The notes: generated by a model from the sequence alone, not told the origin. DNA of 22,743 nt from Metaruminococcus_A sp900762715 (GCA_048204295.1 DBFBLF010000080.1:1-22743); one strand, 5' to 3'. Positions 1 to 8,380 are shown, counted from the first letter of the stretch. Numbers and translations are program-made.

Positions 1-569
1 CTTTAACAGAAATGTGTTACTGTTGTCAATAATTGTTGTATTTTGAGGCGGTCTTTCAACGATTGTGTTATTGCTGCCAATAAATTGGCGGAGAATACCG
101 GCGTTTTTACAGCTTGCAGGGTCGGATTCTTATTGAATGAAAAGAATCATACTTTACTTTAAGGGTTAAAGAAAAGGCAGTTTTGCCAAAGGGGGCGATA
201 TTTTGGTTCGATATGATCCGGTGGTGCGGTTATTCGCCAATCGAAATATGATGGTCCGCAACCGGCTGGTGCTGTTTTTACGGCAGTGTTATTCCGGCGG
301 TTCGGGGCTGGAACCCGCCGTGCTCTGCCGGCGTTTTCGTCTGTCTGGGGGGTTTAGCCAAGTGAGACCCCGCAGAAAAAAACTGCGCTTTCCCCGCTGC
401 TGGTCGACTGTTCTGCTGGAGGGCCATATGCTGGACCCGCTCTCCCTCTGCCAGGTGATCCGTTGTTAGCCACCTGAAGCGGCCTGAACCATTTCTGTAT
501 CATACCGGGACGCGGGAACGGGTTTCGGTTTATGGTTTAAAGAATAAACCCTACACTACAATCAGCAAA
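1..569. promoter_or_regulatory. Gene-poor upstream region with several palindromes, probable control region
   Basis: I see no convincing gene here. The first 175 bases contain several short perfect inverted repeats: CAAT-A-ATTG at 27-35, GCCAAT-AA-ATTGGC at 76-89, GATTCTT/AAGAATC at 125-131 and 142-148, and CTTTAA-GGG-TTAAAG at 157-171. Nearer the first gene, GGTTTA (527-532) faces TAAACC (545-550). Such clusters in front of a catabolic operon are typical of repressor or activator sites; that role is inferred. No good -35/-10 pair stands out. TACAAT at 557-562 resembles a -10 box, but it would start the transcript almost on the ribosome binding site. An 88-codon open frame at 203-469 begins at TTG, is arginine-rich and resembles nothing known, so I do not call it. 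Confidence 0.4.
13..87. repeat. Two-copy imperfect direct repeat, about 23 bp
   Basis: The segments 13-35 and 64-87 match at about 20 of 23 positions: three C/T transitions plus one extra A in the second copy. Copy spacing is 51 bp. Similarity extends weakly leftward (CTTTAACAG at 1-9, CTTTCAACG at 53-61). Each copy contains a short palindrome near its right end. Paired operators or a remnant of a duplicated sequence are both possible. Confidence 0.45.
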
Positions 570-586
570 GAAAGAAGGATTTGGAC

Positions 587-1498
587 ATGGCACTTTTAAA
601 CAATATGAAAATTGGTTGGATTGGACCGAACTATGTGCCGCCGGCAGAGTTGACTGATTCAACCGATAAGATTCTCTGGGAGCTTGAGCAGGCGAAGCGT
701 CTTGACTGCCACGTACTGCATCCGGCGTTTCCGCTGCCAAAGGACGATCCGGAAGCTCTTGCAAAAATCAAAGCGAAAATGGAAGAGTATGATGTTGAGT
801 TTGAGCTCGGATGCCCCCGTGCGGTCTTTGAGCTTACAGGACCTGATGCGGAAAAGGCGAAAGCTGAGCTGCAGGCTGAAATTGATTTTGCAAAGGCGTT
901 CGGCGCCAAGATCATGCGCACCGGTTACGGTAAACTGGTCATGGAGACTACCCGCTACTACAAGGGGCCTGGCGCTACCGGCAAAGAGCAGTATGAAACG
1001 ATTAAAGCTTCTTTAAAGGCAGCGGCGCCTATGTTTGAGAAAGCGGAAATTTATTTCGCGCTGGAAAATCATCTTGATTTTACCGGTCATGAGATTGCGG
1101 CGATTTTTGAGGAAATCAACTCCCCGTATATGGGAATTGCGCTCGATACCGCAAACGGGTTCTGCATCTTCAGCGACCCGAACGAAGAGGTTCAGGTAAT
1201 GGCGCCCTGGGCGATCACTTCTCATATGAAAGACGCCAAAGTAATTGACAAGACCCAGGAGGGCGATTACTTCCCGCTGATCCCGGTCGGCTGTGCCTGC
1301 GGCGAAGGCAGCGTTGATATTGAGGCCGCAATTAAGGCAATTCAGGAAAAATCGCGTTATCCGGAAGGTTTCCACCTTGTTGTTGAGCAGGGCTGGTTCG
1401 GCTGCGGGCTTGACGGCGTAGAGGATGAAGCCGCTTTCCGCCGCAACACGATTGAAAGAAGCGTGGCTTACCTTAAAAGCCTTGTCACCATTAAATAA
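587..1498 (+). CDS. TIM-barrel sugar isomerase/epimerase, paralog 1 of 6
   Basis: This 303-residue protein has the xylose isomerase-like TIM barrel (AP endonuclease 2 family) of sugar phosphate isomerase/epimerases and D-tagatose 3-epimerase. The expected metal ligands are all present: E160 (in ENH), D187 (in DTAN), H213 (in SHMKD) and E267 (in EQGWF). Enzymes of this fold move a ketone or invert a stereocentre next to one; some act as dehydratases or lyases. It is probably cytoplasmic, as there is no signal peptide or membrane segment. I chose ATG 587, eight bases after GAAAGAAGG (570-578) and aligned with the paralogs; a TTG at 581 is too close to that site. It is first in the cluster and is paired with an SDR 30 bp downstream. 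It belongs to the KTQEG subgroup with paralogs 3, 4 and 5. The fold is certain; the substrate is unknown. Confidence 0.9.
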   Translation: MALLNNMKIGWIGPNYVPPAELTDSTDKILWELEQAKRLDCHVLHPAFPLPKDDPEALAKIKAKMEEYDVEFELGCPRAVFELTGPDAEKAKAELQAEIDFAKAFGAKIMRTGYGKLVMETTRYYKGPGATGKEQYETIKASLKAAAPMFEKAEIYFALENHLDFTGHEIAAIFEEINSPYMGIALDTANGFCIFSDPNEEVQVMAPWAITSHMKDAKVIDKTQEGDYFPLIPVGCACGEGSVDIEAAIKAIQEKSRYPEGFHLVVEQGWFGCGLDGVEDEAAFRRNTIERSVAYLKSLVTIK

Positions 1499-1528
1499 TA
1501 AATTACAACGTTAGGAAGAGAACAAAAC

Positions 1529-2530
1529 ATGAAAAGAAACGTATTAGTAACCGGCGCAGCCGGGAAACTCGGCAACTATGTCTCCGCTTACCTCAACAAA
1601 CAGGGTTACAACGTCACCTGTACCGACGTTGTCCTGCCGCAGCCCGACAGCAAAATTGCGAAGCTCGGCCTGCCTTTTGTAAAAGCTGACCTGCTCAATA
1701 TCGGCGACCTGATGAAAGCGATCGCTATGGCGCAGCCGGATACTATCATCCACCTTGCTGCTATTACCCACAACGTAGAACTCCAGCCCCCGTATGACAC
1801 CACCCCGAAAAAAGGCCCGGCAACCGGCGGCGTACATTATAATTACATGATCCCGGAAGACGCTGCAATGGAAATCAACACCATGGGTACCTTCTATGTC
1901 ATGGATGCGGCCAGAAGAATGGGAATCAAAAATGTGATCGCGGCTTCCAGCTATTACTGCTACGGCTTGGGAATGAGGATTTCCGGCGAGCCTTTCAAAC
2001 CGGACTACCTGCCGATTGATGAGAATCATCCCTGCTATCCGGAAGATACATATTCCCTCGGCAAACAGCTCGGCGACGAAATTATGAAAGCGTTCTCCCG
2101 CGCGTACAACATGAATGTCGTTGCAATGCGTTTGACCGGCGTGTACTACCCGAAGGTCGAATGGTGCAGAAAATGCTATACTTTCAACAACGACTATGTT
2201 GTGCCGGAAACGGAAGAGAAGGGCTATATCAACGGCGATACCCACCAGTATGTCGACGCCCGCGACATCGCTTACTTTGTCGGCCTTGCGCTTGACAAAC
2301 AGCTCCCCGGCTTTGAGGCGTTCAACCTTGCTTCCGACACTACCTTCAACCCGGATTCCAATTCTTTCTATGCGAAACGCTTCCCCTACATTGCCGATAT
2401 GTGTACAAACTTTGAGGGCCATGAAGGCTTCTTCACCACCCGCAAAGCAAAAGAGATGCTCGGTTATGAGTCCCAGTACACCTGGAGAAAAGGCAAACAG
2501 GACGAAGAGGGAGACGAGTTCGTCGACTAA
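1529..2530 (+). CDS. Extended SDR, NAD-dependent epimerase/dehydratase family, paralog 1 of 4
   Basis: This 333-residue extended short-chain dehydrogenase/reductase has the nucleotide-binding motif G9-x2-G12-x2-G15 at the N-terminus, serines 140-141 in ASSYY, and the catalytic Y175-x3-K179 (YSLGK). The fold oxidises a sugar hydroxyl with NAD(P); relatives include uronate dehydrogenases and nucleotide-sugar epimerases. No nucleotide-sugar partner gene is nearby, so a free-sugar or sugar-acid dehydrogenase is the likelier role (inference). It differs from SDRs 2-4 in having YSLGK instead of YSLSK, a PKVEWCRKC segment in the C-terminal substrate region, and an acidic tail (DEEGDEFVD). It sits 30 bp after isomerase 1. 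A 151-bp gap follows, with an isolated TTGACA at 2603-2608 but no matching -10 box. Confidence 0.88.
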   Translation: MKRNVLVTGAAGKLGNYVSAYLNKQGYNVTCTDVVLPQPDSKIAKLGLPFVKADLLNIGDLMKAIAMAQPDTIIHLAAITHNVELQPPYDTTPKKGPATGGVHYNYMIPEDAAMEINTMGTFYVMDAARRMGIKNVIAASSYYCYGLGMRISGEPFKPDYLPIDENHPCYPEDTYSLGKQLGDEIMKAFSRAYNMNVVAMRLTGVYYPKVEWCRKCYTFNNDYVVPETEEKGYINGDTHQYVDARDIAYFVGLALDKQLPGFEAFNLASDTTFNPDSNSFYAKRFPYIADMCTNFEGHEGFFTTRKAKEMLGYESQYTWRKGKQDEEGDEFVD

Positions 2531-2681
2531 GCGGGTTATTCTGCGTAAGGGCCAGTTCCCCCTGTAAGGAAATATCAGTTGAAATTATTTCGTTTTTTAT
2601 TATTGACAGAATTTACATTAGTCGCAGTAGCACATGCTTTAACCTTATAAAGAATTTTTTAACAAGAAAGAAGGACTTATT

Positions 2682-3590
2682 ATGGCTTACATCAACAACA
2701 TGAAACTCGGCTGGATCGGCTACATGTATCAGCCGCCTGCTGAAATCACCGAACCTATGGACAAAATCATGTGGCAGCTCGACGAGGCAAAACGCTACGG
2801 CTGCCAGGTTTTGCAGCCGATCGTCTTCAACATGCCTACCGATGATGAGTCGATTGCGAAAATCACCGCCAAGATGAAAGAGTGCGACGTAGAGTATGAA
2901 ATGGGCGCTCCCCGCGCGGTCTTTGAACTCTGCGGCGAAAACGCAGAAGCTGCGAAAAAGGAATTGCAGGAAGCAATTGACCTTGCGAAGAAATACGGCG
3001 CCAAGATCATGCGCTGCGGCTACGGCAAACTGAACGTTGAGTATTCCCGCTGGAGCAAGGTTCCGGGCATGTTGCCGCATGAGCAGCTCCGCCGTATCAC
3101 CGACAGCCTGAAAGTCGCCGCTCCGATCTTTGAGGCGAACGACATGCTCTACGCGCTGGAGAACCACTGTGACTTTACCGGCAAAGAAATCGCCGCCATC
3201 TTTGAGGAAATCAACTCCCCCAACATGGGCATTGCTTACGACACTGCGAACGGTTTTGCAATCCTCTGCGACCCGAACGAGGACCTGGAGGCAATGGCGC
3301 CGTGGGCGATTACTTCCCACATCAAAGACTCCAAGGTGATTGACGCTCCGTTTGGGCCGGATTACTTCCCGATGACCCCTGTCGGCTGTGCGCTTGGCGA
3401 GGGCGGCGTGGACATTCCGCGTTCTGTCCAGCTTTTGATTGATAACGTCCGTTACCCGGAAGGTTTCCACCTCATTCTTGAGCAGGGCTGGTTCGGCAAA
3501 CTGCCGGAAGGAACCGATCCGCGCGCGTTCGCGATCGAGACCATGGAGAAGAGCCTTGACTACCTGAAAAAGCTTGTAACTGTTAAATAA
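2682..3590 (+). CDS. TIM-barrel sugar isomerase/epimerase, paralog 2 of 6
   Basis: This 302-residue member of the same TIM-barrel family has the metal tetrad at E160, D187, H213 and E267, the same numbers as paralog 1. It starts at ATG 2682, seven bases after GAAAGAAGG (2666-2674). After the metal-binding histidine it has APFGPDYFP in place of the KTQEG segment, and near the C-terminus LPEGTDPR. Both features are shared only with paralog 6, so the two probably form a second specificity class. The active-site strand reads ALENHCDF, again as in paralog 6. It opens a run of five consecutive isomerase genes spaced 20-42 bp apart, which implies one transcript. The substrate is unknown; epimerase, isomerase and lyase activity are all possible for the fold. 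Confidence 0.9.
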   Translation: MAYINNMKLGWIGYMYQPPAEITEPMDKIMWQLDEAKRYGCQVLQPIVFNMPTDDESIAKITAKMKECDVEYEMGAPRAVFELCGENAEAAKKELQEAIDLAKKYGAKIMRCGYGKLNVEYSRWSKVPGMLPHEQLRRITDSLKVAAPIFEANDMLYALENHCDFTGKEIAAIFEEINSPNMGIAYDTANGFAILCDPNEDLEAMAPWAITSHIKDSKVIDAPFGPDYFPMTPVGCALGEGGVDIPRSVQLLIDNVRYPEGFHLILEQGWFGKLPEGTDPRAFAIETMEKSLDYLKKLVTVK

Positions 3591-3632
3591 CAAAACACTT
3601 AAATCCAGAACTGAAGAAAGAAGGAACTGACC

Positions 3633-4538
3633 ATGCCTTACCGCAACAATATGAAAATGGGCTGGATTGGTTTTGCGTATCCGGCTCCCGCGGATATTAC
3701 AGACAACATGGCAAAGATTGAATGGCAGATGAAAAAGGCGAAGGAGTTCGGCTGCGAGGTCCTTCAGCCGATTGTCCATCCCCTGCCGCACGAAGGGAAA
3801 GACCTTGACCAGCTTAAAGAATGGCTCAAAGAGTACGGCATCGAGTATGAGATGCGCTGCCCGCCTGCGGTCTTCCAGCTTGCTGGACCGGACGCGAAAG
3901 CTGCCCGTGAAGAGCTGATTGAAGCGATTAAGTTTTCCAAGGAACTCGGTTCCACGATTATGCGCTGCGGTTACGGCCGCCTCTGCCTGGAGACCTCCCG
4001 CTACAACCGCACCCCCGGCATGACCGGTAAAGAGCAGTTTGACCGGGTCCTCGCCTCCCTGAAAGAAGCGAAACCGATTTTTGAAGAATACGGCATGAAA
4101 TATGCGCAGGAAAACCATGTGGACTTTACCGGCAAAGAGATGGCCGACCTGTTTGAAGAGGTCAACTCCCCGATGATGGGCATCGCGCTTGACACCGCCA
4201 ACAGCTTTGCGGTATTCTGCCAGCCGGATATTGACAACCAGAGAATGGCGCCGTGGGCGATCACTTCCCACATTAAGGACACCAAGATTGTTGATAAAAC
4301 CCAGGAGGGCAATTACTTCCCCTTCATCCCCATGGGTTGTGCACTTGGCGAAGGCGATGTTGACATCCCGGCCGCGATTGAGGCGATCTGCACCAAGTCC
4401 CGCTATCCGGAGGGCTTCCACCTCATAATTGAGCAGGGCTGGTTCGGCAATCAGGTCACCGGCGATCCGATTGAGTATTCACACAAGGTTCTTGAAAAGA
4501 GTATTGCGTACCTTAAGGAACTGATTACGGTTAAATAA
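3633..4538 (+). CDS. TIM-barrel sugar isomerase/epimerase, paralog 3 of 6
   Basis: This 301-residue paralog has metal ligands E160, D187, H213 and E267. The strand-5 motif is AQENH, where paralog 1 has ALENH; paralogs 4 and 5 share the glutamine. The KTQEG loop after H213 and the VTGDPIE segment near the C-terminus place it closest to paralog 4. The two genes also share near-identical DNA around GYGRLCLETSRYNRTPGMT, with mostly third-base changes, which points to a fairly recent tandem duplication. It starts at ATG 3633, eight bases after GAAAGAAGG (3616-3624). It is predicted cytoplasmic and co-transcribed with its neighbours. Confidence 0.9.
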   Translation: MPYRNNMKMGWIGFAYPAPADITDNMAKIEWQMKKAKEFGCEVLQPIVHPLPHEGKDLDQLKEWLKEYGIEYEMRCPPAVFQLAGPDAKAAREELIEAIKFSKELGSTIMRCGYGRLCLETSRYNRTPGMTGKEQFDRVLASLKEAKPIFEEYGMKYAQENHVDFTGKEMADLFEEVNSPMMGIALDTANSFAVFCQPDIDNQRMAPWAITSHIKDTKIVDKTQEGNYFPFIPMGCALGEGDVDIPAAIEAICTKSRYPEGFHLIIEQGWFGNQVTGDPIEYSHKVLEKSIAYLKELITVK

Positions 4539-4574
4539 TCATTATAACTTTAAACAAAGAAAGAGGTAGACTAT

Positions 4575-5480
4575 ATGGCTTACCGCAATAATATGAAACT
4601 CGGCTGGATCGGATTCATTTACCCGGCTCCGCCCGAAATCACCGACGATATGGACCAGTTGTTCTGGCAGATGAAAAAAGCGAAAGAACTCGGGTGTGAA
4701 GTGCTTCAGCCAATCGTTTTCAACCTGCCCAAAGACGACGCTTCCGTCGCCAAAATCAACGAAGGCCTTGCCGAATACGGTATCGAGTACGAAATGTACT
4801 GCCCGGGCGCTGTCTTTAAGCTTGCCGGTCCGGACGCGAAAGCCGCCCGTGAGGAATTGATTGAATTTATCAAATTCGGCAAAAAGCTGGGCTCCAAGAT
4901 TTTCAGAACCGGTTACGGCCGCCTCTGCCTGGAGACTTCCCGTTATAACCGCACTCCTGGCATGACGATGAAAGAGCAGTACGACCGGATTGTCGCTTCC
5001 TTAAAAGAGGCAAAACCGATTTTTGAAGAGTACGGCGTTTACTATGCGCAGGAAAACCACGTTGACTTTACCGGCAAAGAGCTTGCAAGCATTTTTGAAG
5101 AGGTCAACTCCCCGAACATGGGAATTGCGCTTGACACCGCCAACAGCTTCTCCATCTTCGCAGAGCCAAATGAGGATATCCAGCGGATGGCTCCGTGGGC
5201 GATCACTTCCCACATAAAAGACACCAAGATTATTGACAAGACCCAGGAAGGCGACTACTTCCCGCTGATTCCGGTGGGCTGCTCGCTTGGCGAAGGCAAC
5301 ATTGACATTCCGGCGGCAATTGACGCAATCTGCTCCAAAGCCCGTTATCCGGAAGGCTTCCATCTTGTCCTTGAGCAGGGCTGGTGGGGCGACCAGGTTA
5401 CAGGCGACCCGATTGAATTTGCCCATAACGCAATGGAAAGAAGCCTTACATACCTGAAAGATCTGATTACAATTAAATAA
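4575..5480 (+). CDS. TIM-barrel sugar isomerase/epimerase, paralog 4 of 6
   Basis: This 301-residue protein is the closest relative of paralog 3. The tetrad is E160 (AQENH), the aspartate of DTANS, the histidine of SHIKD and the glutamate of EQGWW. The loop after the histidine carries KTQEG, and the C-terminal part reads VTGDPIEF. Differences from paralog 3 concentrate in the first third (QPIVFNLPKDD against QPIVHPLPHEG) and in EQGWWG against EQGWFG. These could tune the substrate pocket. It starts at ATG 4575, eight bases after GAAAGAGG (4559-4566). It lies 36 bp after paralog 3 and 38 bp before paralog 5. Confidence 0.9.
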   Translation: MAYRNNMKLGWIGFIYPAPPEITDDMDQLFWQMKKAKELGCEVLQPIVFNLPKDDASVAKINEGLAEYGIEYEMYCPGAVFKLAGPDAKAAREELIEFIKFGKKLGSKIFRTGYGRLCLETSRYNRTPGMTMKEQYDRIVASLKEAKPIFEEYGVYYAQENHVDFTGKELASIFEEVNSPNMGIALDTANSFSIFAEPNEDIQRMAPWAITSHIKDTKIIDKTQEGDYFPLIPVGCSLGEGNIDIPAAIDAICSKARYPEGFHLVLEQGWWGDQVTGDPIEFAHNAMERSLTYLKDLITIK

Positions 5481-5518
5481 ACATTCTTGACCTGTGACAG
5501 TGAAAGAAGGAAATGGCC

Positions 5519-6427
5519 ATGGCTTACCGCAACAATATGAAGCTCGGCTGGATGGGACCGAACTATCTTCCCCCGGCCGATATTACAGATGACGTGGAAA
5601 AGCTGCTCTGGCAGATGAGGCGCGCCAAAGAACTGGGATGTGTTGTTCTACAGCCGGTCATCCGAGGGGTTCCCGAAGATGACGCTTCGGTTGAAAGGCT
5701 GAAAGAAGGCCTTTTGGAGAACGGTATAGAATACGAAATGGGTTGCCCGCTAGCGGTATTCAACCTTGCCGGCCCGGACGCGAAAGCTGCCCGGGAAGAG
5801 CTGATCGCCAGAATCAAATTTGTGCAGAAGCTCGGCGTAAAGATTTTGAGGACCGGTTATAACACGGTGCTGAAATACGAGTATTCCAGGTATAATACCA
5901 CGCCGGGTATGACCGGCAGGGAACAGCTTGAGCGGGTGATTGCGTCCTTGAAGCAGGCTGCCCCGATTTTTGAAGAATATGGAATGTTCTTTGCGCAGGA
6001 AAATCACCTGGATTTCACCGGAGAGGAAATGGCTCACATTTTTGAAGAGGTCAATTCTCCGAACATGGGAATTGCGCTTGACACCGCCAACAACTTCGGC
6101 GTATTCCGGGACCCTGATGCGGATAACCTCCTGATGGCCCCCTGGGCGATTACTACCCATATCAAGGATGCCAAAATTGTACAAAAGACGCAGGAAGGGC
6201 GGTATTATCCGCTCATCCCGGTCGGAACCGTGCTTGGCGAAGGGATTATTGACATCCCGGGAATTGTCGACGCGCTTGCGACCCAGGTCCGCTACCCGGA
6301 AGGGTTCCATATGATTTTGGAACAGGGTTTCTGGGGAAACCAGATCACCGGCGACGCTTATGCATTTGAGCATGAGGCGATGGAGAAGAGCTTAGAGTAC
6401 CTGAAAAAACTGATCACAGTAAATTAG
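5519..6427 (+). CDS. TIM-barrel sugar isomerase/epimerase, paralog 5 of 6
   Basis: This 302-residue paralog has metal ligands E161, D188, H214 and E268, shifted by one because of a one-residue insertion in the GYNTVLKYEYSRYNTTPG region. It belongs to the KTQEG subgroup, though the residue before it has changed (VQKTQEG) and the following segment reads RYYPLIPVG. The histidine motif is THIKD, not SHIKD, and the last metal motif is EQGFWG. I chose ATG 5519, eight bases from GAAAGAAGG (5502-5510) and aligned with the MAYRNN start of paralogs 3 and 4. An in-frame ATG at 5513 is only two bases from that site. Part of the five-gene isomerase run. Confidence 0.9.
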   Translation: MAYRNNMKLGWMGPNYLPPADITDDVEKLLWQMRRAKELGCVVLQPVIRGVPEDDASVERLKEGLLENGIEYEMGCPLAVFNLAGPDAKAAREELIARIKFVQKLGVKILRTGYNTVLKYEYSRYNTTPGMTGREQLERVIASLKQAAPIFEEYGMFFAQENHLDFTGEEMAHIFEEVNSPNMGIALDTANNFGVFRDPDADNLLMAPWAITTHIKDAKIVQKTQEGRYYPLIPVGTVLGEGIIDIPGIVDALATQVRYPEGFHMILEQGFWGNQITGDAYAFEHEAMEKSLEYLKKLITVN

Positions 6428-6447
6428 AATTGCAGGGGTGGTTTTTA

Positions 6448-7356
6448 ATGGCGTATTTGAAGAACATGAGAGTTGGTTATGTCAATTTCGTTTACCTGGC
6501 GCCGCCTGAAATTACGGATCCGGTCGATCAGCTTTTATGGCAGATGGATGAAATGCATAAGCTTGATTGCCATGCAATGCATCCGTTGGTTCCCCGCCCT
6601 CCGGTTGAAGGGGAAGGGATGGAAAAGGTCCTTCAAAAAATGAAGGAATATGACATTGAGTTTGACATCCAGTGCCCGCGCGCAATCTTTGAAATGACCG
6701 GCGCAGACCCGGAGGGTGCGAAAAAGGAAATACTGGAAACGATTGAACTGGCCAAAAAATATGGCTCAAAAATTATTCGCTGCGGTTATGGAATGAACAA
6801 CACCGCTACCACGCGTTGTTTTAAGACTCCCGGTATCCATGCGCATGAGCTGCTCCGGATGATTGCGGACAACTTAAAAGCTGCGGCTCCCCTTTTTGAA
6901 GAGAACGGCGTTCTTTTTGCTTTGGAAAACCACTGCGATTTTAAGGGGACCGAGATCGCCTGGATTATGGAAGAGGTCAATTCGCCAAACGTTGGCGTCG
7001 CTTACGATATTGGCAACGCGATTGCCGTATTATGCGACCCGAACGACGATATTGATGTTCTTGCACCCTGGACGTTTACAACCCATGTAAAGGATTCAAA
7101 AATGATCGACAGCCCCTTTGGGCCGAGCTATTTCCCAATGATCCCAGTGGGCTGCGTTGTTGGCGAAGGTTATGTTGATATCGACCGTGCTATTAAAACA
7201 ATTGCTGAGAAAGCACCTTATCCGGAAGGACTGCACCTGCTTTACGAGTCGGCGTGGCCCGGCGCCCTCCCTGAGGGGACTGACCCCCGTCTGCGTGATA
7301 TTGAAGTCACCAAAAAAAGCGTAGAATATATTAAAAAAGTAATCACGATTGATTGA
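6448..7356 (+). CDS. TIM-barrel sugar isomerase/epimerase, paralog 6 of 6 (most divergent)
   Basis: This 302-residue protein keeps the metal tetrad (E160, D187, H213, E267), but the surrounding motifs have drifted: YDIGNA for DTANG, THVKD for SHIKD, and YESAWPG for EQGWFG. With paralog 2 it shares SPFGP after the histidine and LPEGTDPR near the C-terminus. Its ribosome binding site is also different (AGGGGTGG, 6434-6441) from the GAAAGAAGG of paralogs 1-5. I chose ATG 6448; an in-frame TTG at 6430 lies upstream of the ribosome binding site. SDR 2 follows after 22 bp. The changed pocket motifs suggest a different substrate or reaction from its neighbours. Confidence 0.89.
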   Translation: MAYLKNMRVGYVNFVYLAPPEITDPVDQLLWQMDEMHKLDCHAMHPLVPRPPVEGEGMEKVLQKMKEYDIEFDIQCPRAIFEMTGADPEGAKKEILETIELAKKYGSKIIRCGYGMNNTATTRCFKTPGIHAHELLRMIADNLKAAAPLFEENGVLFALENHCDFKGTEIAWIMEEVNSPNVGVAYDIGNAIAVLCDPNDDIDVLAPWTFTTHVKDSKMIDSPFGPSYFPMIPVGCVVGEGYVDIDRAIKTIAEKAPYPEGLHLLYESAWPGALPEGTDPRLRDIEVTKKSVEYIKKVITID

Positions 7357-7378
7357 TCGTAAACGGAGGAATTTTGTA

Positions 7379-8365
7379 ATGCCAAAAAATATTCTGGTAA
7401 CCGGCGCTTCCGGTAACCTTGGGAATTACGTTGCTTCTTACCTTCACGACCAGGGTTACAACGTTACCTGTACCGATATTGTCCCGCTGCCGGCGGACGG
7501 GGACAACGCAAAACGCGGCCTCCCGTTTGTAAAGGCGGACCTTCTTAACATCGGCGATATTATGAAAGCAATTGCGATGGCTCAGGCGGATGTTATTGTT
7601 CACCTCGGCGCAATTGCATTCAATACCGAACTGCAGCCGCCGTATGAAGAGCGTTCTGACAAAGGCCCTGCGCCGATTGAGGGGGCGCACTTCAACTACA
7701 GCATGCCGGAAGACGCCACTATGAAGATCAATACCATGGGTATGTTCTACGTCCTTGACGCCGCCAGAAGAATGGGTGTCAAGAGCGTAATTGCCGCCAC
7801 CAGTTATTTCTCCTACGGCATGGGCTTCCGCCTTTCCGGCGAGCCTTTCGTTCCGGAATATCTCCCGATTGATGAGGAGCATCCCTGCTGGCCGGAGGAT
7901 ACCTATTCTCTGTCTAAATATTTAGGCGAAGAAATTATGAAGGCGTTCTCCCGCGCCTATGATATGAACACCATCGCCATGCGCCTGATGGGCGTATACT
8001 ATGCCAACGGCAAGGGCAGCGCAAGGCTGCATACTTTTGACCGCGGTCAGGTTTACCCCGAGGCAGGCAGTAAGGGCGATTGCCTCACCGGCAGCGTTCA
8101 TCAGTATGTTGACGGGCGTGATATTGCATATTTTGTCGGCCTTGCGCTGGATAAGCTCGGTCAGCTGCCGAACAAATATGAAGCGTTCAACCTTGTTACC
8201 GACGTTGAATTTAATGTTGAACCCAAAGAGTTCTATTCAATCCTCTTCCCCGGCTTGAAAGATAAAATTGCTAATCTCAGAGACGGTGAAGGCCTCTTTA
8301 CTACCCGTAAAGCCGAGGAGCTTCTCGGCTACAAGACTCAGTACTCCTGGAAACTGGGCAAGTAA
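7379..8365 (+). CDS. Extended SDR, NAD-dependent epimerase/dehydratase family, paralog 2 of 4
   Basis: This 328-residue extended SDR has G9-x2-G12-x2-G15 (TGASGNLG), an ATSYFSYG serine segment and catalytic Y176-x3-K180 (YSLSK). It is most like SDR 3, sharing GMFYVLDAARRMGVK and EEHPCWPEDTYSLSK. The C-terminal region that normally sets substrate choice differs (YYANGKGSARLHTFDRG). I chose ATG 7379, eight bases after GGAGGA (7365-7370). It is tightly linked to isomerase 6 upstream. After its stop there is a 105-bp gap with a strong hairpin before SDR 3. The likely role is NAD(P)-dependent oxidation of a sugar or sugar-derived hydroxyl; the substrate is unknown. Confidence 0.88.
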   Translation: MPKNILVTGASGNLGNYVASYLHDQGYNVTCTDIVPLPADGDNAKRGLPFVKADLLNIGDIMKAIAMAQADVIVHLGAIAFNTELQPPYEERSDKGPAPIEGAHFNYSMPEDATMKINTMGMFYVLDAARRMGVKSVIAATSYFSYGMGFRLSGEPFVPEYLPIDEEHPCWPEDTYSLSKYLGEEIMKAFSRAYDMNTIAMRLMGVYYANGKGSARLHTFDRGQVYPEAGSKGDCLTGSVHQYVDGRDIAYFVGLALDKLGQLPNKYEAFNLVTDVEFNVEPKEFYSILFPGLKDKIANLRDGEGLFTTRKAEELLGYKTQYSWKLGK

Positions 8366-8380
8366 ATTGGTTCAGAAAAG

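Noticed and set aside
203..469. An 88-codon plus-strand frame upstream of the cluster
   Set aside because: TTG start, arginine-rich, low-complexity feel and no recognisable family. It is probably non-coding sequence.
2603..2651. Possible internal promoter before isomerase 2 (TTGACA at 2603, TATAAA at 2646)
   Set aside because: The spacing is about 37 bases, far too long, and no other -10 box fits the TTGACA. The 151-bp gap remains suspicious but unproven.
2613..4421. A 602-codon open frame on the minus strand
   Set aside because: It lies opposite two isomerase genes with clear family motifs. The frame stays open because of codon bias on the coding strand, and its product resembles no family.
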